In this document: positions 34,609 through 43,525 of the stretch, in pieces
Numbering within the stretch: the first letter of the stretch is position 1
How the letters are laid out: every line of letters starts with the position of its first letter
DNA from: Pseudomonas viridiflava
Lineage (GTDB): Bacteria > Pseudomonadota > Gammaproteobacteria > Pseudomonadales > Pseudomonadaceae
Length of the DNA: 64,000 bases
Assembly: GCF_900601905.1 (NCBI RefSeq)
Contig: NZ_UWFA01000416.1
Span: 682,001 to 746,000, forward strand
Direction: 5' to 3'
The notes under the pieces: model-generated
What the model saw: only the letters and a program-made list of their open reading frames with translations
What the model was told of the DNA's origin: nothing
Databases searched by the model: none
Program-made: the position numbers and the translations under genes

Positions 34609-36741
34609 ATGCGTCGCACGTTCGTTTCGCTCTGCCTGCTGCAAGCCATAATCCCTTCTGCCTCATGGGCAGCCACGTCTAATGAAGCCGGGTCGTCATC
34701 GGTCGAGTTGCAAGCCCTGAGCATTGATGCCAGGACCGATAGCGAACGCGCGGATGGCCCCGTAGAGGGTTACCGCGCAACGCGTTCGGCCAGTGCCACG
34801 CGCACCGACACGTCGCTGCATGAAACGCCGCAATCGGTCAGCGTCGTGCCGCGTGATGTGGTCGAAGACAGCTCCGCCACGCGTTTGCAGGATGCCCTGG
34901 ACTACGCGGGCGGCGTCGGCCGCGCCAACAACTTCGGCGGCCAGGGCTTGACTACCTTCACGGTACGCGGCTTCACCACCGGTGAGTTCTATCGCAACGG
35001 CTTCCCCATCAACCGCGGTTACCCCAACGCGCCCGACGCCAATACCGTCGAACGCCTGGAAGTCATCCGCGGCCCGGCCACCAGCCTGTATGGCCGCGGC
35101 GATCCCGGCGGCACGTTCAACATCGTCAGCAAGCAACCGCTGAGCGAAAACAAGGTCACCCTGGGCAGCCAGCTCAACGATCAGGGGATGCAGCGTGCCA
35201 CCCTGGATGCTACCGGGCCGCTGAGCGAAGACGGCTCGCTCGCCTATCGCCTGAACGTGCTGGGCGAAGGTGGCGAGAGTTTTCGGGACCATGTCGACAG
35301 CGAACGTTACGACGTCGCGCCGGTCTTGAGCTGGCAGGTCAACGACAGCACCCGGATTGTTTTCGAGGGTGACTTCATGCGCAACAATCACGCGCTTGAT
35401 CGCGGCCTGACCCGCTATCCCAATCAGGCCGGTACCGCTTCGCGCGACACCAACGTCTGGGGCAAAGGCAAAGACAACCTGCTGCACAACGACAACAACA
35501 TGGCGCAGCTGCGCTTCGAGCATCTGCTGAACGATGACTGGACCCTGGGCGGCGGCATGCAGCTGCTCGATGGCAGCCTCAAGGGCAATGCCATCGAAGC
35601 CAACAGCCTGCAGGCCGACGGCGCGACCCTGGGTCGCAATTTCAATTACCGCAAACTGGAATGGACCGACCGCGATGTGCAGTTAAACCTCACCGGACAT
35701 TTCGAGACCGGCGGCTTCGCCCACACGCTGCTGACCGGCGTCGAGTACGAAGACTACGACTACCAGTCGGTGATCCATCGCTCCGCCAACGGTGCCACTG
35801 CGTACCCGATCAATCTGTTCGACCCGGTCTACAACCAGGCTCGCCCGGCGTTGACCCGCACGACGACCCAGGACCATGAACAGCTCAAGACCTGGGCAGC
35901 CTTCATTCAGGATCAGGTCGCCCTCACCGAGCGCCTCAAGGTGCTGGCCGGTGTACGCCTGGAGCGGTTCGAGCATGACTACGACAACCAGTTGCCCAAC
36001 AGTACCGACTGGCAGGCTGCCGACAATGCCGTCACCCCGCGTGTGGGCCTGAGCTACGACCTGACCGATACACTGGCGATTTATGCCAACACGGCGCGTT
36101 CGTTCAAACCCAACACCGGTGCCAGCCGACAAGGCGCCGGCTTCGACCCGGAAAAAGGCAAGTCCGTCGAGATGGGCCTCAAGTGGGAAGCCTTGGATCG
36201 TCAGTTGAGCGTCGATGCGGCGATTTACCAGATCGACAAGAAAAACGTGCTGACCCTGGACCCGGTCGACTCCGCGTTCAGCGTTGCGGCGGGCGAAGTG
36301 CGCAGCCGGGGGTTTGATCTCAACGTCGCGGGTAACCTGACACCCGAATGGCGAGTCATCGGTGGCTATGCCTACGTTGATGCCGAGGTGACCAAGGACA
36401 ACACGTTGCGCTCCGGCACACGCCTGGCCAACATTCCGCGCAACACCTTCAGCCTGCTCAATGTGTACGAATTCCAGAACGGCTTCGCCCGCGGGCTCGG
36501 GCTGGGCATGGGCGTCAAACACGTCGACGACCGCGTCGGCCAGACTGCCGCCAGCACCTACACCATGGAGCAGTACACCGTGGTCGACCTGTTGAGCTTC
36601 TACAAGGTCAACGAACATGTGCGCCTGAACCTGGACGTGAAGAACCTGTTCAACAAGGAGTATGACGAAGCGGCGTTCAACAGCTATGTCTACCCTGGCT
36701 CGCCGCGTACGGTACAAGCAGGGATTGCTTACACCTTTTGA
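34609..36741 (+). CDS. TonB-dependent siderophore receptor (no STN domain)
   Basis: This 710-residue outer-membrane receptor has a signal peptide (MRRTFVSLCLLQAIIPSASWA), a TonB-box-like SSVELQALSIDA segment, and a plug with TSLHETPQSVSVVPRDVVEDSSATRLQDAL and the VERLEVIRGPATSLYGRGDPGGTFNIVSK motif. A 22-stranded barrel ends in YTF. Unlike the receptor at 13808 it has no STN signalling domain, so it is a simple importer. The ATG at 34609 has AGGAT upstream. No transport genes flank it. The substrate is unknown, with ferrichrome/ferrioxamine- or catechol-type siderophores most likely. Confidence 0.9.
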   Translation: MRRTFVSLCLLQAIIPSASWAATSNEAGSSSVELQALSIDARTDSERADGPVEGYRATRSASATRTDTSLHETPQSVSVVPRDVVEDSSATRLQDALDYAGGVGRANNFGGQGLTTFTVRGFTTGEFYRNGFPINRGYPNAPDANTVERLEVIRGPATSLYGRGDPGGTFNIVSKQPLSENKVTLGSQLNDQGMQRATLDATGPLSEDGSLAYRLNVLGEGGESFRDHVDSERYDVAPVLSWQVNDSTRIVFEGDFMRNNHALDRGLTRYPNQAGTASRDTNVWGKGKDNLLHNDNNMAQLRFEHLLNDDWTLGGGMQLLDGSLKGNAIEANSLQADGATLGRNFNYRKLEWTDRDVQLNLTGHFETGGFAHTLLTGVEYEDYDYQSVIHRSANGATAYPINLFDPVYNQARPALTRTTTQDHEQLKTWAAFIQDQVALTERLKVLAGVRLERFEHDYDNQLPNSTDWQAADNAVTPRVGLSYDLTDTLAIYANTARSFKPNTGASRQGAGFDPEKGKSVEMGLKWEALDRQLSVDAAIYQIDKKNVLTLDPVDSAFSVAAGEVRSRGFDLNVAGNLTPEWRVIGGYAYVDAEVTKDNTLRSGTRLANIPRNTFSLLNVYEFQNGFARGLGLGMGVKHVDDRVGQTAASTYTMEQYTVVDLLSFYKVNEHVRLNLDVKNLFNKEYDEAAFNSYVYPGSPRTVQAGIAYTF

Positions 36742-37038
36742 TCAGACGGTTGCGGGCAAGCCTCACCTGCATCGATGGCCGGTGAGGCATCTGCGGGTGA
36801 GCTTGGCGGCGAAGAACGATGACAGGTTATGCCTGTCACACTTCTGTGGGACGTTGCCAACACCCTCGTCCCGGGCTGCATGACGGTTGCGCAGTTTCGT
36901 TCATGGTTGTACGATGACTGTCAACATAGTTGGGTGACGCGGCGTGCCGCAGCTCACTTCACCGTCAGCCGACGGTGGGCAGATCTCTAAGACAGGCAGC
37001 AGCCTGACTCAACCCGCAAATAAAAACAGGAGACACCG
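36742..37038. other. intergenic region before the semialdehyde dehydrogenase
   Basis: About 300 bases with no gene. A hairpin with TGACAGG/CCTGTCA arms lies at 36820-36838, without a T run. Its surroundings look like a degenerate intergenic repeat. The promoter of the downstream dehydrogenase should lie between about 36900 and 37020; a clear AGGAGA ribosome binding site precedes its ATG. Confidence 0.4.
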
Positions 37039-38622
37039 ATGCCTAATGTTCTCGGCCACAACTTCATCGCTGGCGCACGTAGCGCCCTTGGCGAGCCGCA
37101 ACATAAAAGCCTTGATGCCACGACCGGCGAAGCGTTGCCGTTCAGCTTCTACCAGGCAACCGACGCGGAAATCGACGCAGCCGCCCTGGCAGCCAAAGGC
37201 GCCTTTGCTGAGTATCGCCAGCTGAGCCCGGCTCGCCGCGCAGAATTTCTCGAAGCCATCGCTGACGAGCTGGACCAGCTCGGTGATGACTTCGTCGCCA
37301 TCGTTTGCCAGGAAACCGCCCTGCCGACCGCCCGTATTCAAGGTGAGCGCGGTCGCACCAGCGGCCAGATGCGTCTGTTCGCCAAAGTGCTGCGCCGTGG
37401 CGATTACCTCGGTGCGCGCATTGACCTGGCGCTGCCGGATCGCAAGCCGATGCCACGCGTCGACCTGCGTCAGTACCGCATCGGCGTTGGCCCGGTTGCC
37501 GTGTTCGGCGCCAGCAACTTCCCACTCGCTTTCTCCACGGCGGGCGGCGACACCGCCGCAGCACTGGCTGCCGGTTGCCCGGTGGTTTTCAAGGCGCACA
37601 GCGGCCACATGGCGACTGCCGATCTGGTCGGCACCGCCATCATCCGTGCTGCTGAAAAAACCAACATGCCTAAAGGCGTGTTCAACATGATCTTCGGCAG
37701 CGGCGTCGGCGAAGGCCTGGTCAAGCACCCGGCCATTCAGGCAGTAGGCTTCACCGGTTCGCTGAGCGGTGGCGATGCGCTGTGCAAGATGGCCGCCGAG
37801 CGCCCTCAACCGATTCCAGTATTTGCCGAGATGTCGAGCATCAACCCGGTGGTCTTGCTGCCTGAAGCCCTGGCCACTCGCGGCGAAGCCGTGGCCAAGG
37901 ATCTGGCGGCCTCGGTCGTGATGGGCGCAGGCCAGTTCTGCACCAACCCAGGCGTGGTGATCGGCATCAGCTCCCCGGCTTTCAGCAAGTTCCTTGAGCA
38001 ACTTCAGGAACACATGGGCGGTCAGGCTCCACAGACCATGCTCAATGCCGGCGGCCTGCGCAGCTACAGCAAAGGCGTCGAGCATCTGCTGTCGCACCCT
38101 GGCGTCACTCACTTGGCCGGCAAGCCACAGGAAGGCAAACAGGCTCAGGCGCAGCTGTTCAAGGCTGACGTGAGCCTGCTGCTCAATGGCGACCCGTTGT
38201 TGCAGGAAGAAGTCTTCGGCCCGACCACTCTGGTGATCGAAGTCGCTGACGACGCACAGCTCAAAGACGCCCTGCTGGGCCTGCGCGGTCAGCTGACGGC
38301 GACCCTGATCGGCGAACAGAGCGACCTGCAGAAGTACCAATGGCTGGTGCCTGTTCTGGAAGAAAAAGTCGGCCGTATTCTGGTCAACGGTTACCCGACC
38401 GGTGTCGAAGTCTGCGAAGCCATGGTTCACGGTGGTCCATACCCGGCAACGTCCGACGCGCGTGGCACATCCGTCGGCACCCTGGCCATCGACCGCTTCC
38501 TGCGTCCGGTCTGCTACCAGAACTACCCGGATGCGCTGCTGCCGCAAGCGCTGCAAAACGCTAATCCGCTGGGCCTCAAGCGCCTGGTGAACAGCGAGTG
38601 GAGCGATCAGCCAATCGCCTGA
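37039..38622 (+). CDS. alpha-ketoglutarate semialdehyde (2,5-dioxovalerate) dehydrogenase
   Basis: This 527-residue aldehyde dehydrogenase is of the KGSADH type, somewhat longer than classical ALDHs. It has the NAD(P) fold (VFGASNFPLAFSTAGGD, FTGSLSGG), catalytic E264 (FAEMSSINPV) and nucleophile C301 (GAGQFCTNPG). The enzyme oxidises 2,5-dioxovalerate to 2-oxoglutarate, the last step of glucarate/galactarate, L-arabinose, D-xylose and hydroxyproline breakdown. It is single-gene, followed by a strong terminator and then a GntR regulator. The usual partner dehydratases (KDG dehydratase family) are not in the window. Confidence 0.88.
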   Translation: MPNVLGHNFIAGARSALGEPQHKSLDATTGEALPFSFYQATDAEIDAAALAAKGAFAEYRQLSPARRAEFLEAIADELDQLGDDFVAIVCQETALPTARIQGERGRTSGQMRLFAKVLRRGDYLGARIDLALPDRKPMPRVDLRQYRIGVGPVAVFGASNFPLAFSTAGGDTAAALAAGCPVVFKAHSGHMATADLVGTAIIRAAEKTNMPKGVFNMIFGSGVGEGLVKHPAIQAVGFTGSLSGGDALCKMAAERPQPIPVFAEMSSINPVVLLPEALATRGEAVAKDLAASVVMGAGQFCTNPGVVIGISSPAFSKFLEQLQEHMGGQAPQTMLNAGGLRSYSKGVEHLLSHPGVTHLAGKPQEGKQAQAQLFKADVSLLLNGDPLLQEEVFGPTTLVIEVADDAQLKDALLGLRGQLTATLIGEQSDLQKYQWLVPVLEEKVGRILVNGYPTGVEVCEAMVHGGPYPATSDARGTSVGTLAIDRFLRPVCYQNYPDALLPQALQNANPLGLKRLVNSEWSDQPIA

Positions 38623-38640
38623 ACCTGACCCGTTCAGCTA

Positions 38641-38674
38641 AAACGGCGCGGCCCACAAGCCGCGCCGTTTTTGT
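38641..38674 (+). terminator. rho-independent terminator after the semialdehyde dehydrogenase
   Basis: AAACGGCGCGGC and GCCGCGCCGTTTTT form a 12-base-pair stem with a six-base loop and T run, starting 18 bases after the stop. Confidence 0.9.
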
Positions 38675-38743
38675 TGGGCCAGGATTTAAAACCGCACGAA
38701 CGCTGCGCGTTCAAGTACCGCTTCTGTTTTCAGGTGGATAGCC

Positions 38744-39484
38744 ATGAATCCCACCCCAGCCAACGCCCTGCCCCCATCGTCCATCCGCCGCCCACGCAAC
38801 CTGACCCTGGCGCTAGCCACTATCCTGACCGACATGATTGCCAGTGGCCAACTCAAGGTCGGCGACAAACTGCCCGCCGAAAAGCACATCACTCAGGAGC
38901 ATGGCGTGAGTCGTACAGTGGTGCGCGAAGCGATTTCCCATCTGCAATCCCATGGTCTGGTGGAAACCCGGCATGGCATCGGCACGTTCGTGGTCAGGCA
39001 AAGCGCCGACCACATCGACCCGCAAGTGGATCGCACCTTGAACGATGTACTGGCGGTTATCGAACTGCGGATCGGCATCGAGGTGGATGCAGCAGGCCTT
39101 GCTGCCGTGAGACGGACCGACGCGCAACTGGTGCGCATGCATCAGGCGCTGGAGGTGTTGGATGATCCGGCGGCCAGTCGGGATCAGGCGGCTGCCGCTG
39201 ATTATGAATTTCATCAGCAAATCGCCCTGGCGACGGACAATCGTTATTTCGCCGACATCACCGAACACCTGGGCCTCACGCTGATCCCCCGCACCCGCCT
39301 GAACTCAGCGGCGCTCGCGCACACCGCTGCCGAGGACTACAGCGCACGGCTGCGTCAGGAACATCGGGATATCTACAACACTATCGCCAACCGCGATGCC
39401 GATGGCGCCAAGGCGGCCATGCGTCGACACCTGAACAATATTCGCGAAAGATTGCGGCTGGGGTATCAGCGGCGGGAAGGTTGA
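38744..39484 (+). CDS. GntR-family transcriptional regulator, FadR/FCD subgroup
   Basis: This 246-residue regulator has an N-terminal winged helix (about 20-88: LATILTDMIASGQLKVGDKLPAEKHITQEHGVSRTVVREAISHLQSHGLVETRHGIGTFV) and a C-terminal FCD ligand domain (about 98-235) with the usual Asp/His metal-site residues. FCD regulators bind organic acids and often control sugar-acid catabolism. The adjacency to the semialdehyde dehydrogenase, in the same direction but after its terminator, suggests that the dehydrogenase is a target. Confidence 0.88.
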   Translation: MNPTPANALPPSSIRRPRNLTLALATILTDMIASGQLKVGDKLPAEKHITQEHGVSRTVVREAISHLQSHGLVETRHGIGTFVVRQSADHIDPQVDRTLNDVLAVIELRIGIEVDAAGLAAVRRTDAQLVRMHQALEVLDDPAASRDQAAAADYEFHQQIALATDNRYFADITEHLGLTLIPRTRLNSAALAHTAAEDYSARLRQEHRDIYNTIANRDADGAKAAMRRHLNNIRERLRLGYQRREG

Positions 39485-39784
39485 TTGCGGGTCACAGGGC
39501 AGGAGTTGCTATTCGTCTGCACTATCGTCCGGCTAAAGCCGCTCCTACGGAAAATCATTCCAGTTCAGATGGTTGCTGCATGCCTGACAGGAGACTTGCC
39601 AAAAGTGACGCGCCGTAAGGGCGCAACCATCAGCAGCCGTTACCGAAAAAACGGATATGTACACTGACCAACTCGAAACAGTCACCCATCACCCCACCGC
39701 CCACAACATTGAACTCACACCCCCAATGCACCTCGAAAACAGACAGGCAGGCCACCGCCCGCCCATCAGCTGAAAGGTGCAGTC
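39485..39784. repeat. intergenic region with a two-hairpin element
   Basis: This 300-base gap has no gene. Within about 39605-39665 are two short stems: GCGCC/GGCGC around GTAAG (39610-39624) and CCGTT/AACGG (39637-39654), followed by GATATGTACACTGA. I recall similar blocks scattered between genes in other Pseudomonas genomes, so it is probably a dispersed repeat; I could not check copies. A short REP-like fragment (CGGCTAAAGCCGCTCC) precedes it near 39530. Confidence 0.45.
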
Positions 39785-40090
39785 ATGGATTTGAGTAAAT
39801 TGGACAGTCACGTAAAAGCCGGGGACGTAGAAGCAATCAATCTGGTCGCCATGGAAGGCGGCTCCTTCGTGATGCAAGTCGTGGTCGCGGGCAAATCCCA
39901 GCCAGTGGTCAACGCCAAAGGCGAGACATTGCACGTGGCGTCGATTGAAGAAGCACGTAAAAACCTAGCTGGGGTTCGTGAAGTTCCGTTCTTTCTGGTT
40001 CAGCCTGCGGTGCATGAAGAAATGGTCGGGCTGGCCGAAACCAGCAGACAGCCCAACCGGGAGCCAATTCCGTTTCGCTCAAGCCTGTGA
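39785..40090 (+). CDS. DUF6482 family protein
   Basis: This 101-residue cytosolic protein (MDLSKLDSHVKAGDVEAINLVAMEGGSFVMQVVVAG, then EEARKNLAGVREVPFFLVQPAVHEEMVGL) matches the Pseudomonas family DUF6482. No catalytic residues are recognisable and its function is unknown. AAAGG lies upstream of the ATG. Its last 12 bases overlap the convergent DUF1652 gene, so the two messages are complementary at their ends. Confidence 0.75.
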   Translation: MDLSKLDSHVKAGDVEAINLVAMEGGSFVMQVVVAGKSQPVVNAKGETLHVASIEEARKNLAGVREVPFFLVQPAVHEEMVGLAETSRQPNREPIPFRSSL

Positions 40091-40342
40091 CGAAGGCTGC
40101 AGCTCGGGGCGGCTGACACTGACCGTGGCCAGTTCGTCCCGTAACTCCTCAATCAGCACAGCAACGTCTTCAAGGGTCTTGACCTTGGACATGGCGATAC
40201 CGGTCACCATCAGATCAACCCGCCCCGTGGCACTGTCAAAGATGCGCACAGTCAACGAACCATCGGCACAGATGACACATTCACAGGCCAACGGCTGGAA
40301 ACTGTTTTCCACCAGATGGCGGACTTGAATCAGCCAACTCAC
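40079..40342 (-). CDS. DUF1652 family protein
   Basis: This is an 87-residue protein when read from the GTG at 40342, which has AAGGCAGG upstream; the longer frame to 40447 starts with sequence unlike the family. Core features are RHLVENSFQPLACECVICADGSLTVRIFDSATGRVDLMVTGI and the C-terminal IEELRDELA helix. The family is common and multi-copy in Pseudomonas and has no known function. The gene follows the PAS-LuxR regulator in the same direction (162 bases) and could be its target or neighbour by chance. Confidence 0.75.
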   Translation of the reverse strand: MSWLIQVRHLVENSFQPLACECVICADGSLTVRIFDSATGRVDLMVTGIAMSKVKTLEDVAVLIEELRDELATVSVSRPELQPSSQA

Positions 40343-40504
40343 GAGCACCTGCCTTTTCGATCTGTCGTTTTGAAGGTCTGCACTGAGTTCCTTAAATAAC
40401 GGGTCCGAAAAATGGACCGTCAGGTTAAAGAAATGCAGCGCAGGCACGACAGATGAATTTGCACCGCTCCAACTGGTGCATTTGCACCCTTGCAGGATCG
40501 GCCG

Positions 40505-41995
40505 TCAGGTCCTGCCGCGCCGGTCATTGCTGAACAGTGCGCGCTCACGCGCCCAGACGATGGCTTCGGTGCGGCTATGCAGACCGAGCTTCGAATACAT
40601 GGTTGCCACATGGTTGCGCACGGTGTTGGGCGCCAGTTTGAGGCGCGCAGCTATCTCCTTGTCCGCCAGACCTTCGCAGATCAGCGCCAACACGTCCTTT
40701 TCCCGCGCGGTAAGGTCGGTCAAGGAACCACCGGCGACCTGGGTAGTTTTGACTTTTTTCACATTGGCGAGTTTTTCGATCAAGGTGCGGGTGAACCAGG
40801 AGGCATCCTGCATGACCTCTTCAATGGCATCGACCAGTTCCAGCTCCGAACGCTTGCGCTCGGAAATATCCATGAACACCATCAGGTAGCAGGAAACATC
40901 CTGAATGCTAACGGTATCGGCCGAAACCGCACAGTCAATGACCTCGTCTCCGCGCTTGCGCACTTTGAATTCCATGCCTTGCAGGTTGCCGCTCTTTTTC
41001 AGCAGATCGAACAGCTGCGCGCACTGCTGAGCGCCGTCGATAAAACCGATCTCCTCCACTGAGCGACCCGTGAGTTCCTGAGCGGTGTAGCCCGTGGCAT
41101 TGACGAACGCGTCGTTCACTTCCACGACATGCCGTGACTGGGCATTGCACACCAGCGTCGGCACGGGTGTCAGACGGAATGCCTTGGCAAATCGCTCTTC
41201 GCTCTGGCGCAGCGCGGCTTCGATTTTGCGTCGAGGCTCCATGTCCATGAACGAAAACAGCATGCAATCTTCGTCGTCGACGTCCAGCGGCTGACCCGCG
41301 ACGATCACCAGCTTGCTGCCGCCTTCAGGCAGTCTCAGCTCGGCCTGCATCTGCGGAATAGTGCCGCCGTCATTGAGACGCTGCACGGCCAGTTCCTTGC
41401 GCTCGGCGTTTTCCAGCACGTCCACTTCGTACACCGAACGGCCGATGATCTGCTCACGGCTGTAGCCGGTCATTTCCAGGAAGCCCTGATTGACCTTGAT
41501 ATAACGCAGGTCCTTGAGGCGACAAATGACCGCCGGGGCCGGGTTGGCGCCAAAGGTGCGCTCGAAACGCTGCTGTGCACTCGCCCACTCGGTGGCGTCC
41601 GTCATGATCAGTACCAGCAATGGAGGCTCACCGGCGCGGTCATCAAGAATCATGCTGCGAACCCGATGCACCCAGCATTTCTGGTCATCATCTGCAGGGC
41701 GGACTTCCACCACCAGATCGCTGAATGCCTCTCCCGCCACCACCCGGCTAATGGGGTAGGTCTCTGCCGGCAACGGGTGATTGTTGCGATAGCGTAGCGT
41801 GAAGCGCGACGCGTACTCGCGGGCATTGCGGCCCAGCTGCTTGATGGTTTTAACGCCATGCATGGTCAGAGCAGCTTCATTGGCCCAAACGATGGATTGA
41901 TTCGATTCAATCAACATGACCCCGTCCGACAGCCCGGCGATGATCTCCTGCAACTGTCGACGATTGGTTTCGCTTTCAAGAACTGCCCGACTCAT
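40505..41995 (-). CDS. triple-PAS LuxR-type transcriptional regulator
   Basis: This 496-residue soluble protein has three PAS-like domains in series: QEIIAGLSDGVMLIESNQSIVWANEAAL, then FGANPAPAVICRLKDLRYIKVNQGFLEMTGYSREQIIGRSV, then RLTPVPTLVCNAQSRHVVEVNDAFVNATGYTAQELTGRSV. A connecting helix leads to a C-terminal LuxR HTH (about 430-485: LTAREKDVLALICEGLADKEIAARLKLAPNTVRNHVATMYSKLG). The ATG at 41995 has GGAGAG upstream. There is no kinase or receiver domain, so sensing and DNA binding lie in one chain. Ligands are unknown; PAS2 and PAS3 look able to hold a cofactor or small molecule. Confidence 0.85.
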   Translation of the reverse strand: MSRAVLESETNRRQLQEIIAGLSDGVMLIESNQSIVWANEAALTMHGVKTIKQLGRNAREYASRFTLRYRNNHPLPAETYPISRVVAGEAFSDLVVEVRPADDDQKCWVHRVRSMILDDRAGEPPLLVLIMTDATEWASAQQRFERTFGANPAPAVICRLKDLRYIKVNQGFLEMTGYSREQIIGRSVYEVDVLENAERKELAVQRLNDGGTIPQMQAELRLPEGGSKLVIVAGQPLDVDDEDCMLFSFMDMEPRRKIEAALRQSEERFAKAFRLTPVPTLVCNAQSRHVVEVNDAFVNATGYTAQELTGRSVEEIGFIDGAQQCAQLFDLLKKSGNLQGMEFKVRKRGDEVIDCAVSADTVSIQDVSCYLMVFMDISERKRSELELVDAIEEVMQDASWFTRTLIEKLANVKKVKTTQVAGGSLTDLTAREKDVLALICEGLADKEIAARLKLAPNTVRNHVATMYSKLGLHSRTEAIVWARERALFSNDRRGRT

Positions 41996-42262
41996 TCTCT
42001 CTCCGATTGGCTGGCCAGCGAGCGTCCTGACACCCGGCACGATTATCGAATGCGCCCGGCCGGATCTTTGCTCAACGCGGTTTGGACCGCTGGTGCAGCG
42101 GATGAATTCCAAGCCATTCCATACAAAACGCAAACTTCACGTGGCGACGCTGTCCAGGGTGAAGATGAAATCTGCGACCCACCATAAAACCTTTTCTGCG
42201 GGTCATGCTCAAACCCTGCGGTGACCCCGCCGATCCTCGCTGCAGTCAAATCGAGAGCATAA

Positions 42263-43513
42263 TTGGACGCCCACACTGAACGCCGCAATAACCGCTCACT
42301 CGATGGACTGAATTTCTTTCTCGCCGATGTTCGTGACGGACTCGGGCCATACCTGGCTATTTACTTGCTCGCGGTGCATCACTGGGATCCGGCCAGCATT
42401 GGCATTGTGATGACCGTGGCCGCGCTGGCGGGGCTGGTGACCCAGGGTCCGGCGGGCGCACTGATCGACCGCACGCATTACAAGCGTGCGGTGATCGCCC
42501 TGGCGGCGTTGCTGGTCACGGGCAGCTGTTTGCTGCTGCCCTTCACGTCGAACTTGAGTCTGATTGCAATCACCCAGGCCATCAGCGGGGTGGCCGCGTC
42601 GGTTTTCGCGCCTGCCATCGCGGCCATATCCCTGGGTATCACCGGGCCCAAAGCCTTCACCCGGCGCACCGGGCGCAACGAAACCTTCAACCATGCAGGC
42701 AATGCCTGCGCGGCCCTGCTCGCCGGTGGTTTCGCCTATCTGTTTGGCCCTATCGCGGTGTTCTACCTGATGGCGGCGATGGCGCTGGCCAGCGTCTTAG
42801 CGGTCAGTTGTGTGTCGGCCGAGGCCATTGATCATGACGTTGCCCGAGGCCTCGAGGCCGGGCATTCCAGCCACGGCGATTCACCTTCAGGCCTCAACCT
42901 GCTGATGGGCAACAAGACCCTGCTGCTGTTTGCAGCCTGTTGCGCCCTCTTCCACCTGGCCAACGCCGCCATGCTGCCTCTGGTCAGTCAGAAGCTTGCG
43001 CAGGTCAACCTGCAACTGGCCACACCGCTGACCTCCGCCTGTATCGTCGCCGCACAACTGGTGATGGTGCCGGTCGCCTTGCTGGTGGGGGCCAAGGCTG
43101 ATGTGTGGGGGCGCAAGCCTTTGCTGCTGGCCGGGTTTTTCATTCTGCCGATCCGTGGCGTGTTGTACGTGCTGTCCGACAACCCGTTCTGGCTGGTGGC
43201 CGTACAGTTGCTGGACGGCATCGGCGCAGGCTTGTTCGGGGCGTTGTTTCCGCTGGTAGTCAAGGACCTGACCCAGGGCACCGGGCGTTTCAATGTGAGC
43301 CTGGGGGTCATTTCAATGATCTTCGGTCTCGGCGCGGCGCTGAGTAACAGCCTGGCCGGGCTGGTGGTGCAGAGCGCTGGCTACAACGCGGCCTTCCTGA
43401 CGCTGGCCGGGGTGGCGACGGCAGCCTTGCTGCTCATGCTGATGATGCCGGAAACCCTGCGCGCAGCCCCGCGACCGGAGGCAGTGACCGACGCGCAGGT
43501 TCCGGTCGTGTAG
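42263..43513 (+). CDS. MFS transporter
   Basis: This 416-residue, 12-helix permease has the loop motif GALIDRTHYKRA after TM2 and GAKADVWGRKPLL between helices 8 and 9. The only reasonable start is a TTG at 42263 with CGAGAG upstream; no ATG follows before the second helix. It stands alone, divergent from the PAS-LuxR regulator and tail-to-tail with the AI-2E-type permease (12 bases between stops). It resembles drug/metabolite exporters and the substrate is unknown. The divergent PAS regulator could control it. Confidence 0.83.
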   Translation: MDAHTERRNNRSLDGLNFFLADVRDGLGPYLAIYLLAVHHWDPASIGIVMTVAALAGLVTQGPAGALIDRTHYKRAVIALAALLVTGSCLLLPFTSNLSLIAITQAISGVAASVFAPAIAAISLGITGPKAFTRRTGRNETFNHAGNACAALLAGGFAYLFGPIAVFYLMAAMALASVLAVSCVSAEAIDHDVARGLEAGHSSHGDSPSGLNLLMGNKTLLLFAACCALFHLANAAMLPLVSQKLAQVNLQLATPLTSACIVAAQLVMVPVALLVGAKADVWGRKPLLLAGFFILPIRGVLYVLSDNPFWLVAVQLLDGIGAGLFGALFPLVVKDLTQGTGRFNVSLGVISMIFGLGAALSNSLAGLVVQSAGYNAAFLTLAGVATAALLLMLMMPETLRAAPRPEAVTDAQVPVV

Positions 43514-43525
43514 GCACTCCGGCGG

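Noticed and set aside
35683..36717. 344-codon frame antisense to the second TonB receptor
   Set aside because: No family features; receptor on plus strand is complete.
37009..38556. 515-codon open frame antisense to the semialdehyde dehydrogenase
   Set aside because: Shadow of a GC-rich gene with catalytic residues intact on the plus strand.
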